Below the pieces are notes generated by a model that was not told the origin of the DNA, searched no databases, and saw only the letters and a list, made by a program, of their open reading frames with translations. The translations under genes were made by a program, and so were the position numbers. Shown here piece by piece: positions 10,901 through 23,800 of a stretch of DNA of 49,074 nucleotides. Source of the stretch: Lojkania enalia (lineage: Eukaryota > Ascomycota > Dothideomycetes > Pleosporales); NCBI GenBank assembly GCA_010094045.1, contig ML986672.1, positions 133,478-182,551 of the forward strand, written 5' to 3'. Within the stretch, counting starts at the first letter, position 1. Every line of letters begins with the position of its first letter.

Positions 10901-11935
10901 TATACTACTTTAGCTATACGCCTAAAACTATTATTTTAGACTAAGGACCTTAGTTTATATCTAGTTTCTAGTCCGAATTCTACTATATTTTAAGCGTAAA
11001 GATTAAACTATCTACTACTTATTATAAAGAGACTAATAGACAGACGGAGATTATAAATAAATATATTAATCAGAGACTATACTCTTTTATATCCTTCTAC
11101 TAGAATAACTAGAGTTCTCTATTACCTATAATCGATCGAGTATAAGTAATTCTACCCTATACAACTATTAGAATATCCTTATATTAGATCTTATATAGAT
11201 TTAAGTCCTATTAGAGTTGGGATTGGAAATATTCTATTAATTCTATTACTATAACAAATAAATTAAATTATAAGAATACTTTAGCTCTAGTAATTTATAT
11301 ATATATAACCTAGGAAACTATAAAAGCTAATATTAAAAAGGCTCAGGATCGTATATAATCTATTATTAACTATTACTAGTAACTGATTAATTAGTAGATT
11401 AGTAATATAGTCTACCTAAATACTAAGAATCTTACGGTCTAGAGGCTAAGCCGAAAGCTATCTAATTAATAGGAAGGCCCTTTTAAAGTACTAGAACAGG
11501 TTAGAAACTTATACTATTTATAGCTACCCCTAGGGTTGAGAATATATAATATCTTCGCACTAAACCTACTATATAAGAACCTCCAGAACCTTCTACTAGA
11601 GTAATAAGCTCCGAAACCACCCGCTATTACTATTAAGAGGGTAGAAGAGTGGGAGGTTAAGGAAATACTAGCTAGTAAGTTGTATTATAAGACCCTTAAA
11701 TACTGTATAAAATGGGTAGGATATAATTTAAACCTAGTCTAGTATAAAGCCTTAAATTTTATAGGTTTACTTTATAAGCTAAAAGCTTTTTATAATAAGT
11801 ATCCGAATTAGCTAGAATCTTTAAGAGCCCTGACCAAATAGATTAAGGTATATAAGGATAGTATAGAGAATATAGATTACCTAGTAGATAATAACGTATA
11901 AGAGTTGAGTAGTAGATTTAAAAACTAAAGTATAG
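8000..11935 (+). pseudogene. Gypsy-1 pol pseudogene: protease, RT, RNase H, integrase, chromodomain
   Basis: The protease active site reads ALINTST at 8074-8094 (ALIDTG-type, Asp and Gly lost). The RT includes TKFNIYAAFNKIRI (about 9205-9245), KYKVLPFRLYNSPAT (9300-9340) and the box YLDNI at 9397-9411 (second Asp lost). RNase H starts KIETNTSNR (about 9830-9860, Asp to Asn). The integrase has a damaged HHCC zinc region (10560-10690; CILYYK for CxxC) and YINFKKF near 10755 (first catalytic Asp to Asn). The second Asp (ILD, about 10935) and the Glu (RQTEIINKY, about 11045) remain. A chromodomain (CIKWVGY) follows near 11700-11740. Dozens of TAG/TAA codons make it untranslatable. Chromodomains normally steer integration to heterochromatin. 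Confidence 0.9.
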
Positions 11936-11939
11936 GCCC

Positions 11940-13005
11940 GAAATTACTCCTCTATAGAATCTAGAGGGTCTAATAGTAGGCTGTTAGATACCTCTCTAGT
12001 CCTCTCCTCCTCTACCCTCCTTCCCCTTCTTTCCTTCTAGACTCCCCCTAAACTTCTCCTACCTTATTTTTAGCTGCCTGAGAGCGCCGTAATATTAGTT
12101 TAAAGGCTAGATACTAGAGTCTTTAGGGCTGAAACCTAACGGAGCAACTTAGTACCCTAGTAGAATAAAGCTACCTAGATACTAGCCTTAAAAAGACTAG
12201 CTTTCTAACTCTTTACAACCTGGGCTATAAGTACTAGACTATAAGTAGACTCTGAAATAGCTTTAAAGGCTACCTTTTTATTCTCCTTATCCCCTACATA
12301 TTAGACTACTACTTATAGTTTAAGATAGCCCCGGAGGACTAGAAACTCCTCCTTATAGTAGGAGAGGATCTATAAGTATATTAGTAGTAAGTATCTTACT
12401 AGTATTAGATGCGATTTATATAGGGTTATACTTTTTATTTTATAAGGTATAATACTCGCATTTTTTTAATCTTAGGGACTGAAAGATAAATATTATATAC
12501 TACCCGCGGGCGAGCGCGCGTATAATCTAAAAGTAGATAACTTAAAAGACTTTTAAAAAGGTTCTAGAAGGCGGGTGGAGTAGTATATTAATTAATTTTT
12601 TCTAAGAGGCGTTAGTAATACTTTAATAATTAATGGTTCTAGGGACGTATAATAATATATATAGAGTAGAAGTTGTTGTTTAGTTAAGGAAGCTTAGTTA
12701 ATAACAACCTAGCGATATACTAAGATTAGTAAATACTTGTTACTATATGCGACGAAATTGCAATATTAATAAACCGTTATAATAGTAGTTACTAGCTAAT
12801 ATATAGGTTAATTATACTCACCGTAAAAACCTTACTTAATATTATATTAATATATAAATATATCTCTATAGGTAACTACGCGTATTAGCTCTTACTAATA
12901 AATACCTCGAAGAAATTTCTTTATACTAGAACCTATCTATAACAGCCCTAATTCCCTTCCAAACCAGCGTAGATAGGGACTATTAGCCTATAAGAAAAGG
13001 GGTAG
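11940..13005 (+). other. Long 3' noncoding region of Gypsy-1 with polypurine tract
   Basis: About 1.06 kb between the end of pol and the 3' LTR. I see no frame continuing from pol and no motif. It has a pyrimidine-rich stretch (about 11996-12050) and a short GC-rich patch CCCGCGGGCGAGCGCGCG (12504-12521). It ends in the polypurine tract AAGAAAAGGGGTAG that primes plus-strand synthesis. The same layout occurs inverted in copy 2 (19742-20806). Confidence 0.6.
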
Positions 13006-13284
13006 TATAATAATGCGAAGAAATTGTTCTACGAAAAGCTTTATATACAACCTTATCCTAAAGTTTTTTACTTATCTTATCCTACCCCCGGCTCCGCTCC
13101 TTTTCCCTTCCGTATATAGTTGTATACTCCCTTATAAGTAGCTTAGTAGTTCTTCTATATCCTTTCGTACAAGGCCTATAGGTGTTAATAGAATTCCTAG
13201 GTCCTTAAACCCCTATATACTCCTATATACCTCTAAGTAGATTCGTACCGCATTTAGAACTATTATCTTACCTACGCTATTATA
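13006..13284 (+). repeat. Gypsy-1 copy 1, 3' LTR
   Basis: 279 bp, starting TATAATAATGCG where the 5' LTR has TGTAACGATGCG. The tip TG has become TA and a CG has become TA. It is preceded by a polypurine tract and followed by the ATATA target duplication. Confidence 0.95.
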
Positions 13285-14541
13285 ATATATACCCTTATAT
13301 TATCTCTCTTTTTAATAGTATACGCTCTAAATATTCTAAGAGATATAATATATAAAGGTAGATATTAGAACTTCTAACTTTACTAGATTAACCTTCTAAT
13401 TATTTCTAGCTACCTTTTAATATATTTATATAGATACGCTTATATATATATATTTATATATATACTAAACCTTCTAGTAATTCTTAGTATAGTATTTAAA
13501 GAAGCTACTTTATACTTTAACTTTATAAAAAGTTTATTAAACTAAACTAGCTCTTATATAAATTAAACTTATAACCCTATAGTACTACCTATTAACTTTA
13601 TATACTAGATAATATTAATTATAATATTAGAAGTATAGCTCTATACTACTATACTATTATAACTAAAAGGTATAAATAATTAATATTACTAATTATAGGT
13701 ATAGAATAGTATATATACTCTTATATTAGATTATATAAAAGTTATAAATTAGTTATTTTAAAATCTTCTTTTATATTAGATTTAGATAATTTATAGTTTT
13801 TAATAATTATTTAAACAGCCTATTAGTAGATAGTAGTATTAGTAGATTATAAGTATTAAATTAAGTATTAGTTAATAGTAAAAACTAGCTATTTATTCTT
13901 ATAGTTTAGGTTTATATAATACTTATATATCTATAACTATTTTAAAATTAACTAGTATTTTTCTAGTATAATTATATAAAAATATACTATCTTTAAATAG
14001 TTTAAATATTAAAAGATTAAAATAATTAAATAGAAAATAATCTTTTTATAAAAAACTTTTCTATTAAAATTAGTTAAATATAAATTATATAGAAGTTATA
14101 TTTTTTAGAGTTTTAGAGTATATATAAAGTTTCTATAGATATAGCTATAACTAGTAGTTCTAATATTAATAAGAATATTAATATTTTACTAAACTAGGTC
14201 TTAATAGATTAAAAAAGAAGCTAGAATCTAATAGTTTTATAACTATTTTTATAGAGATTAGTTCTATAAATATATAGAAATTTAATATAAATATAATTTT
14301 AAAAGGTAATTTACTTCTAAAATAAACCTTTTAGTAATATTTTAATTAGTAAAACTAACTATATTTAAAAATAAGAATAATAATCTTATTTATAAAATAA
14401 TAAGTATATTAAGAATTAGTTAGAGAATTAGTTAGAAGATTAAAAGTAGAACTTATAAGATATAGTAGAACTTTAAGACCCTTAATAGATTAATAGTAGA
14501 GAAGTACTATATTCTAGTAAAATATATCTTTTACTACTATA
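13285..14541 (-). mobile_element. Gypsy-3 copy 1, protease-side part
   Basis: Continuation of the minus-strand Gypsy-3 between the Gypsy-1 and Gypsy-2 insertions. The minus strand around 14080-14180 reads INILINIRTTSYSYIYRNF, a retroviral-type aspartic protease start (ILIDTGAT-like) with Asp to Asn, Thr to Ile and Gly to Arg. It continues through the protease body down to about 13730. A 320 bp stretch (13303-13622) bounded by 106 bp direct repeats interrupts the coding order before the RT part at 5998. Upstream of the protease a gag would be expected, but only about 500 bp remain before the 5' LTR. Confidence 0.75.
13623..13728. repeat. 106 bp direct repeat, second unit
   Basis: Matches 5999-6091 plus 13290-13302; that first unit is split by Gypsy-1 copy 1. 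Both start AATATTAGAAGTATAG and differ only by a few C/T changes. The units flank a 320 bp stretch absent from the expected protease-to-RT order. This looks like a tandem duplication or the footprint of an inserted piece inside Gypsy-3 copy 1. Confidence 0.85.
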
Positions 14542-14754
14542 TATAATATCTTATAGCTTTAAGTTACGGGTTAATAATATAGAGTTATCTAACCTAAGGT
14601 TAAAATAGCTAAATCGTACCCTGCAGGGATAGTAGCAATTTATTTCTCTTTTATTAGCTATCTCTCTTCTAAGAGAACTAAATATACGAATATTTTAGCC
14701 CTACTACTCTATTTATTATTGCTACGCTGTAATCTATTATACTAGCCTATTATA
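14542..14754 (+). repeat. Gypsy-2 5' LTR
   Basis: 213 bp starting TATAATATCTTATAG. It pairs with 28606-28818, which keeps the ancestral end TTACA where this copy has TTATA. Other differences are C/T or G/A, for example CCCTGCAGGG here and CCCTATAGGG in the 3' copy. Confidence 0.93.
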
Positions 14755-14879
14755 TTCGAATCGCTTAAACTCTTTAGAGCAGTCTAGAAGTAATTTCCGA
14801 TACTATAAATACGTCTCCTACCCCTCTCAGCCTAACAGCCGGCTTAGCTAGGTATATAAGGATTCTAACGTCCAGTAAC

Positions 14880-16075
14880 AGGTGAGATACTGACCTTAGA
14901 GCTAGCAAGGGACTTATTTAGCTAGAAGAGTAGACTAGAGCGAATGTTTATCAAACATCTAAAGAATTGTAGAGTTATAGTACTATCCAGCGCTCTCTAG
15001 CTTAGAGTAGTATAGAGTAGGACGCAGATGCCGAAGACTTAGAAAGACTATAATAATAGATATAAGGTAAACGAAATTAGAAGGATCTTAAATAGCTATA
15101 GGAGATAAAGCGATAATATAAAATAGGCGACATCTCTACAATCGATTTAGCTATTATTATACTAGAGAGAGTACAGCTGCCGTGAACTACCTCTACTTAA
15201 GCTAACCTTCCTCGCCCTAAACCTCTTTATATTTATAAGAAGAAGGATTGTATAGACTATAACTAATAGGTCTAAGACTATAAAAAGTACTTTATCTAGT
15301 CGCTGGTAGACTTTTAGATAGAAAGGTAGAAAGTTACTTTTACTTCTAGATATATCTTAGAGTCTTTAAAGACTTTATAAGAGATATATAAAACTATAGA
15401 GTACTGAAAGAGTGTGTATTAGATTCCTATATAAGATATCTTAAAAGTAAAGATACTAAGCGTATTAGGAACTCTATTAGAATAAAGATAAGAAGCCTTC
15501 GATACCTTAAAAAGGTGTAGATAAAGGATAGGCCAGTCTCTAACTAACTTATTAAACTATATAAAACCTCTATAAAAAGAAGTTAGAGAGATAAATAAAG
15601 ACTATATAGTAAACGAGTTTATCTTAGCCTTATCTAAGCTAATAAGGAGAGATTTAGATCTTCTCCCGAGACTGTAGCTTTAGATACTACTAGAAGTAGA
15701 AGAATATATGAATATAGTCTTCAGGCGTTGCTAAAAGCCTTATAAGGGGTAAAAGAGGCGTAATATAGGCAATTATAAGAAGTAAGGGTCTGATACTTTA
15801 GGTGAGAGTAATAGTACTCCGAAGAAGGCTAGAAAGGGCCAGAAACCCCTAAAGAGGTCTAGAAAAGGTAATACCCGTTTAGAGTAGCCTCCTATTATAT
15901 ATTAGATATATAGAGAGGAGAGCTATAGGTCTTTTAACTATCCCTAGAAGAAAGGGAAGTTTAAAGAAGCTCCTAAACAGAAGTCGAGAAAAGGTAAGAG
16001 TTAGAAGAACTAAACTCCTTTCTCCTAGCCTATATCAAACTCTCTAGGGAGAGTAGAAAGCTAGGGAAATTATAT
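14880..16075 (+). pseudogene. Gypsy-2 gag pseudogene
   Basis: Plus-strand reading with TAG/TAA at former Gln/Trp codons; the exact start is uncertain. The C-terminal nucleocapsid knuckle is at 15900-15941: YxxYxxxxYxxxxY in exact CCHC spacing, so three Cys and one His were all converted to Tyr. A basic Lys/Arg-rich tail follows (15950-16010), as is usual for gag. The first few hundred bases keep some TG and CA (for example ATGTTTATCAAACATC near 14944), so mutation is lighter here than in neighbours. Confidence 0.75.
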
Positions 16076-16079
16076 AAAT

Positions 16080-19000
16080 TACTTTTTTAAACTCCTACAA
16101 AGTTACTTATAATTAAGATAGTAGTAGAGGGTTTAACTGAGAATAATTATTTAATTAACCCGGGTACGTAACTAAATCTCCTTAATATTATACTTATAAA
16201 ATAGTATAGCCTAAAAATTAATTTACTATTAAAGTTAATAGTAGAAGCTATAAACAGCTCTAAGATTCTAATATATAAAACTACTATTATAAAGGTCGCT
16301 GTTAGAGACTCGCGTAGTAAGGTTTAAGTTTATAAAGTACCGTTTATAATATTAGACCTTAAAGGGTATAAGGTTTACCTTAGAATACCCTAGATATAGG
16401 ATTATAATCCGAAATTAAACTTTCTTAGTAGAAGGATACTCTTTAGAGGGGTAAAGGCTATAGGCTTGCTCTAGTTCTATAAGGTGATATTAGAGGATAT
16501 AGAAGAGTTCGCGGAGACTATTATAGGTGGTAAAATAGACGTCTATACGTGTCTAGTTAATTTAGTAGCTATAGTAGATGAAATTAGTACTAGAACGGGC
16601 TAATTGCGGCTAGAGTATACCGATTTTAAAGATGTATTTAATAAAAAGCAATCCTTAATACTTATAGAGTATAGGCCTTAAGATTTAGCTATAAACCTGC
16701 TAGAAGGAACTAGCCCTCTATATTAACTGCTATATAATTTATCTTTGGTTAAGCTTTAGTATCTCTAAAAGTATCTAGATAAGTACTTATAATATAGATA
16801 GATTAGGAGATCCTAATTACCTACTAGCGCACTAATCCTCTTCGCGAAGAAGAAGAATAGTAGTTTAAAGTTCTACGTAAATTATAGAGGCCTGAATAAG
16901 ATTACTATACGTAATCAGTACTCTCTTTTCCTAATTTTAGAGTCGCTAGAGCGTCTAGCGTAAGTTAAATACTATACTAAGCTTGATATTAGAGAAGCTT
17001 ACTATAGAATTAGGATAAAGGAAGGAGATAAGTAGAAGACCGCGTTTTATACTAGATACGGTTCTTTTAAGTATACTGTTATACTGTTTAGCCTAATAAA
17101 TATACCAGCCTAATTTTAAGTATATATTAACTAGACGTTTACTAGCCTTATTAATATAATATATATTATATACTTAGACGATATTTTAATCTTCTCTAAT
17201 ATAGAAGAGAAATATATTAAGTATATTAAGAAAGTACTTTAGAGACTACGCAAGGCTAAGCTCTTTATAAAATTTAGTAAGTATAACTTCTATATTAGAG
17301 AAACAGATTATCTAAGGTTTATTATTTACCCTGAGGAGATAAAATTTAACTACTCTCAGTTAAAAACTATCTAGGATTAGCTAGTTCTATAGACTATATA
17401 AGATATACGGATCTTTATTAGATTTATAAACTACTACTATAGGTTTATTACGGGATTTTTAAGGATTGCCTTACCTTTAATAAGATTAACCTAAAAGGGG
17501 CTAAAGGCTGCTAAAGAAGGCTATACCTAGAGAAGAGAAGAAAGTTAAGAGCTAGATATTAGTTAGAAAGAACTAGAGGCCTTCTAATAGTTAAAAGAAG
17601 CTTTTTTAAGCGTTTTTATTCTAGCTTATTATAAGCTAACTCAGCCTATAAAGGTTAAGGTTAATACTTCTAGGAGCGCTATTTTAAGAATTCTTAGCCA
17701 GCTTATCGAAGAGTAAGTAGGTAAGATAATATAGTAACCTATCGATTTCTTTTTAAGAAAGTTTAGCGTAATAGAGTATAACTATAATATATATAACCAG
17801 AAACTACTCGTAATAGTAGAAAGCTTAGAGTACTAGCGTTAGTACCTGTAAGGAGTTACGTTCGACCTTTATATAGACTATAATAACCTCTATTAGTTTA
17901 TAGAAACGAAGACTTTAGTCTATTAATATATACAATTATATCTTAAGCTTACTAAGTATAATTATAACCTTATATACCGACCTAGTAAACTTAACCCAGC
18001 TAATAGACTATTACATTAACTAGACTATATAAAGGAAGCGTAAGCACCTTTAAAGAAGTCTAATATAAGATATATTAAACCTATACGCGCTAAAATCAGC
18101 CTAAAAAGAGTAGAAAGGACCGATTTAAACTAGAATAACGGTATTAAGATCCTTAGAGTCTTAGCGGTAGTAACCTACGTATAGACTACTTAGAAAGATT
18201 TTTCTCCTATCTAAGAAGCAGAAGAGACCCCTTCCTCAGACTAAGAATACTATAATAGCCCGGAGTGGGCTAAAGAAGGTAATAAAGGAAAGATAGAGCT
18301 GATAACGCTCTAAAAGAGGTAAAACGCCCTTAATTAGGTATATAACCACCTTATAGTAGGTTATAGAGGATAGATAAAAATATATAAGAGAGTGTTATAT
18401 TAATTTTAGTAGAAAGGTATAAGAAATAATATTAAGGCCTACTATCAGGATTGTTTAAAATACAGAAGGGTAAAAACTCCTAGGTATAAGTCTTATAATC
18501 TATTACAACTATTACCTATATTAAATAGACTATAGGAATAAGTTACGTTCGACTTTATTACAGAACTCCCTCTAAGTTTATTCCTTAGTTAAGTATACGA
18601 CTTAATTATAGTTGTTATTAACTAGTTAACTAAAATAGCCTATTATATCTCTACTATCTCTACCTAAACTATAAAAAACCTAATATAGGTCTAGATACGC
18701 GACGTTATCTAACTATATAATATTCTAGAGTTAGTAATATCTAACCGCAGTATTCTAACGAAGTTAAAATCTTAGGAGACTTTTTACTATTATTTAGTAT
18801 CTTAATAAGGTCTTAGTTTAGCCTATTACTTAGAGATCGACGGGCTAATAGAAAGATAAAACTAGACGCTCGAGTAGTATTTATATTATTTCTACTATTT
18901 AAAGTAAGACAATTAGGTAGTTTAACTATTTATAGCGGAGTTTACGTATAATAACAACGTTTATATAACTACTACTATCTTACCTTTTCGCGCTTATTAT

Positions 19001-19462
19001 AGTATAGATCCCTAAGGACTTAATTAGCCAGGCGAGCCTTTAAGAGAGGGAGAAGCTCCTTTAGTAAGAGGTATAATAGCTAAAGTACTAGTATTATAAA
19101 GTAAATATAAAGCGAAGATTAGTACTATAGTAGCTTATTAAAAGAAATACGCAGATAAGAAGAGAATATACTTATCTCTAGTAGTAGAAGATAAAGTGCT
19201 AGTATTAAATTAATATATTAAGTTAACCCGTCTTAAGAAGAAATTAGATTAGAAGTATTTTAGATCTAGTATAGTAATAAAGGTTATAACGCCTATAACC
19301 TACTAGATTAACCTTCTAGAGTTAAATAGTATCTATCTAGTATTTTATATATCTTTACTAAAGCTATATAATCTAAAAGGGCCTATTTAGAGTTTAGATA
19401 GCCTAATATAAAATATTTTACGCTAATTTAGAAATAATATATATAAAATTAATTATATTATT
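16080..19462 (+). pseudogene. Gypsy-2 pol pseudogene: protease, RT, RNase H, integrase
   Basis: Protease-like NYLINPGT near 16145-16170 (the DSGT-type Asp is now Asn). RT: LILFAKKKNSSLKFYVNYRGLNK (about 16835-16900), YTKLDIREAYYRIRI (about 16970-17015), YGSFKYTVILF, and an intact YLDDILIFS box at 17171-17197. RNase H: KVNTSRSAI (Asp to Asn) near 17660, then IDYNNLY near 17870. Integrase: zinc region around 18350-18480 (DCLKYRR, second Cys lost), catalytic VTFDFI near 18545 intact, second site SNR near 18740 (Asp to Asn), and IDGLIERQNQ near 18838 with Glu intact. The gene is cut at 19462 by Gypsy-1 copy 2 and continues at 26659. Stops abound. It is inactive but the best preserved pol here. 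Confidence 0.88.
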
Positions 19463-19741
19463 TATAACAGCATAAGTAAGATAATAGGTCTAAATACGGT
19501 ACGAATCTACTTAGAGATATATAAGAGTATATAAGGGATTAGGGACCTAGGAATTCTATTAACACCTATAGACCTTATACGAAAGGATATAGAAGAACTA
19601 CTAAGCTACTTATAAGGGAGTATACAACTATATACAGAAGGGAAAAGGGGTAGAACTAGAGGTAGAATAAGATAAGTAAAAAGCTTTGGGATAAGGTTAT
19701 ATATAAAGCTTTTCGTGGAACGATTTCTTTGTATTATTATA
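19463..19741 (-). repeat. Gypsy-1 copy 2, 3' LTR
   Basis: 279 bp inverted LTR. The adjacent CTACCCCCCTCC (19742-19753) is the polypurine tract read on the minus strand. Confidence 0.95.
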
Positions 19742-20819
19742 CTACCCCCCTCCTTATAGGCTAATAGTTCCTATCTACGCTGGTTCGGGAGGGAATTAGG
19801 GCTATTATAAATAGGTTCTAGTATAAAGAAATTTCTTTAAGGAGGTATTTACTAGTAAGAGCTAATATATATAGTTACTTATAGAGATGCGTTTATTAAC
19901 GTAATATTAAGTAAGGTTTTTATAGTAAGTATAATTAACCTATATATCAGCTGGTAACTACTATTATAACGGTTTATTAATATTACAATTTCGTCGCGTA
20001 TAGTAATAAGCGTTTACTAGCCTTAGTATATTACTAGGTTGCTGTTAACTAAGCTTTCTTAACTAAATAATAACTTCTACTCCGTATATATTATTGTACG
20101 TCCCTAGTACTATTAATTATTAAGGTATTACTAACGCTTTATAGAAAAAATTAATTAATATACTACTCCGCCTACCTCCTAAAGCCTTTTTAAAGGCCTT
20201 TTAGATTATCTACTTTCAGGCTACGTGCGTGCTTACCTGCGGGCGGTATATAATATTTACCTTTTAGTCTCTAAAATTAAAAAAATGCGAGTATTACACC
20301 TTATAAAATAAAAAGTACAACCCCGTATAAATTGTATCTAATACTAGTAGAGTACTTACTACTAACGTACTTATAAATCCCCTCCTACTATAAGGAGGAG
20401 TTTTTAGTCCTCTAGGGCCATCTTAAACTATAGACAGCAGCCTAATACGTAGAGGATAAGAAGAATAAAAAGGTAGTTTTTAAGGCTATTTTAGAGTCTA
20501 CTTATAGTCTAGCACTTATAGCTTAGGTTATAAGGAGTTAGGAAGATAGCTTTCTTACAGCTAGTATCTAGGTAGCTTTATTCTACTAGAGTACTAAGTT
20601 ACTCTATTAGGTTTCGGCCCTAGAGACTCTAGTATTTAACCTTTAAACTAATATTACGGCGCTTTTAGGCGGTTAAAGATAAGATAGAGGAAGTTTAAGA
20701 GAAGTCTAGAGGGAAGAAAGAGAAAGAAGAGTAGAGGAGGAGAAGACTAGAGAGGTATCTAACAGCCTGCTATTAGACCCTCTGGATTCTATAAAGGAGT
20801 AATTTCGGGCCTATACTTT

Positions 20820-23800
20820 AGTTTTTAAAATCTACTACTTAACTCTTATATATTATCGTCTACTAAATAATCTATATTCTCTATACTATTCTTATATACC
20901 TTAATCTATTTAGTTAGAGCTCTTAAGGGTTCTAGCTAATTCGGATACTTATTATAAAAAGCTCTTAGCTTATAAGGCGAACCTATAAAATTTAAAGCTT
21001 TATACTAGACCAGGTTAAAATTATATCCTACCCATTTTATATAGTATTTAAGGGTCTTATAATACAGCTTACTAGCTAGTATTTCCTTAACCTCCTACTC
21101 TTCTACCCCCTTAATAGCGATAGCGGGTAGTTTCGGAGCTTCTTACCCTAGTAGAGGGTCCTAGGGGTTTTTATACAGTAGGTTTAGTATAAAGATATTA
21201 TATATTCTCGACCCTAAGAGTAGTTATAGATAGTATAAGTTTCTAACCTATTCTAGTACTTTAAAAGGGCCCTCCTATTAATCGGATAGCTTTCAGCTCA
21301 GTTTCTAGACCGTAAGATTCTTAGTATTTAGGTAGACTATATTACTAATCTACTAATTAATTAGTTGCTAGTAATAGTTAATAATAGATTATATACAATC
21401 CTAAACTTTCTCGATATTAGCCTTTACAGTTTCTCAAGCTGTATATATATAAGTTACTAGAGCTAAGGCGTCCTTATAATTTAATTTATCTATTATAGTA
21501 ATAGGATTAATAGAATATTTCTAATCTCAACTCTAATAGAGCTCGGATCCGTATACGATCTAATACGGGGATATTCTAATAGTTGTATAAAATAGAGTTG
21601 CTTATACTCAGTTAATTATAGGTAATAGAGAACTCTAATTATTCTAGTAGAAGGATATAAAAGAGCGCAGTCTCTAATCGATATATTTATTTATAATCTC
21701 TATCTATCCGTTAGTCTTTTTATAATAAATAGTAGATAGTTTAATCTTTACGTCTAAAATATAGTAGAATTCGGACTAGAAACTAGATATAAACTAAGGT
21801 TTTTAGTTTAAAATAATAGTTTCAGGCGTATAGCTAAAGTGGTATACCTATTAAATAAATAATTCGGCTATTCCCCGTACGTTAATTATACAATAGTAGA
21901 GAATAGATATAACTTATTTAGATAGGCGATTAATTACTACTATAATCTAATTGTATCCGGACTTATCTATAGAAAAATCCTTAAAGTTAATATATAGATG
22001 CTATATTAGTTAATTTAGTATAGAAAGTAAGCAGATAAAACTTAGAGTTCGGGTTTATATTAGATAAGCTTTATAATATAGGATGCAATTCTATATATAT
22101 CATTTGTAAGTAGCTTCTATACCCTTCTAGTAGTACTTTTAGGATAGTAACTAATAGGTTTTAGTAGCACTTAAGTATGCGGAGGATACTTAGTTATAAG
22201 CCTCTTATATAAGTTATATATAAAAGCCTAAATCTAATAGAATATATAAGTAATTATTATAGAGGAGTAGTCCGTTCTCTATCTAATACTTGTAGGGTAA
22301 AAGTATACGTTCCTACGCGAAGGAGACTTAGTTTTCTTATAGTAATACGTTAATTAACTTTAGAGAGTCTAGTAATATAACCTACTTCTAGCCTTTAATA
22401 ACGTTTAGTATAGCCGCTTAAGTTATTATTTAAATAATATAGGACTAGACTAATTTAGTATTAATTTAGGGGTAAAGTTAATACGGTCTAAATAGAACTC
22501 TTAACTAGTTATCGGTTTAAGCCGCTTTTAAGTTTTCTATCTTATTTATAATAACTGAGGATATCTACTCTAGTATTATTCTTACCTAAGGTATACTTAA
22601 TTTAAAACTAATACTAAGCTAATTCCTCGGTCTAATAAATTTAATAAGTATTAAGTACCTTTATAGTTATAAAATATTTAAGTAAGTGATAATCGGTATA
22701 TACTAGAGTCTTAGTAGCTACTAAAGTAAATTCTGCCCTCTATTACTTAAATATAGTAATAATTGCGAATAGTTCCTTATTATAGATCTCCTAGTTTAGT
22801 TCTAAACCGGATAGAACTTTACTATAGAATATTATAGGGTACTATTTTCCGTCGGGATGTTTCTATAATAGTACTCCTACAACTACTCTATCGGAGGTAT
22901 TAGTTTCCATTTTTATTTCTAACGTAGGGTTAAAGTAGTAGAGAGTAGGTATACTTAACAGGGCTAACTTTAATTTTTTAAAGGTAATATTATATTTTAA
23001 AGTCTATATAAAAGGGGTTATAAGGTTCTATAGTATAATAATTAGCTTTATAATACGCGAGAATTCCGGTATAAACTATTAGTAGAATCTAGTAAAACCT
23101 AAGAAGGATTTTACACCTATTATAATAGTAGGTAGCTACTAGTTACGTAGTACTTTTACCTTCTCTAGGTTAACCTTAAGGCCTTTATTTAAGAGGATAT
23201 AGCTAAAGTATTTAGTTCGGGTAATATAGAATTCGCTCTTCTTAATATTAACTTATAACCCTATTTAACGTAATTTCTTAAGAACTTTCTTAACGTAGAT
23301 AGCGTGTATTACCTTATCTTCTAAGTAGATAAGAATATCGTCTAAGTAAGTAATATAAAAGTTATCTAGGTAGTTAATTAGTACGTTATTTATATAGTAT
23401 TAGTAAGTTACTAGGCTATTATATAATTTAAAAGGTAGAACTTTATACTTGTAGGTTCCGTATTAAGTCTGAAAGGTAATATATTCCTTAGAACTAGAAT
23501 CTATCCTAATCTTATTAAAGGCTATACAAATATTAAACTTAGTAAAGATTACTATCTTAGTAGGCCTAGATAGAAGTTTATCTATATATAATATTAGATA
23601 TATATTCTTATAGGTAAGAGTATTAAATTTATAATAATCTACGTAAATATATAGGTCGCTATTAGGTTTATAAATATAAAGGATTAGAGATATAAAGAAG
23701 CTCCGACTCTACTTAATATACCTATACTATAGATTATCTATAATATACTTCTTAGTTGCCTCTAACTTCTTAATATTCTACTTGTACAACGGGCTGTAAC

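Larger units (their letters stand above)
6092..13284 (+). mobile_element. Full-length Ty3/Gypsy chromovirus, Gypsy-1 copy 1
   Basis: 7193 bp with two 279 bp LTRs (6092-6370, 13006-13284) and a 5 bp ATATA target duplication (6087-6091, 13285-13289). Order: LTR, primer-binding site, gag with CCHC knuckle, protease, reverse transcriptase, RNase H, integrase with chromodomain, about 1.06 kb of 3' noncoding DNA, polypurine tract (12991-13005), LTR. The chromodomain places it among chromoviruses. It sits inside Gypsy-3 copy 1, within one unit of a 106 bp direct repeat. The LTRs differ mainly by C/T and G/A changes, so LTR divergence cannot date the insertion. Confidence 0.95.

Noticed and set aside
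12504..12521. GC-rich patch CCCGCGGGCGAGCGCGCG as a CpG island or promoter
   Set aside because: It is 18 bp long and lies in the 3' noncoding part of Gypsy-1; survival of CG under RIP, which targets CA, explains it.
14755..14764. TTCGAATCGC after the Gypsy-2 LTR as a tRNA-derived primer-binding site
   Set aside because: It resembles the T-loop in the same sense rather than the complement of a tRNA 3' end, and no self-complementary partner was found in the LTR.
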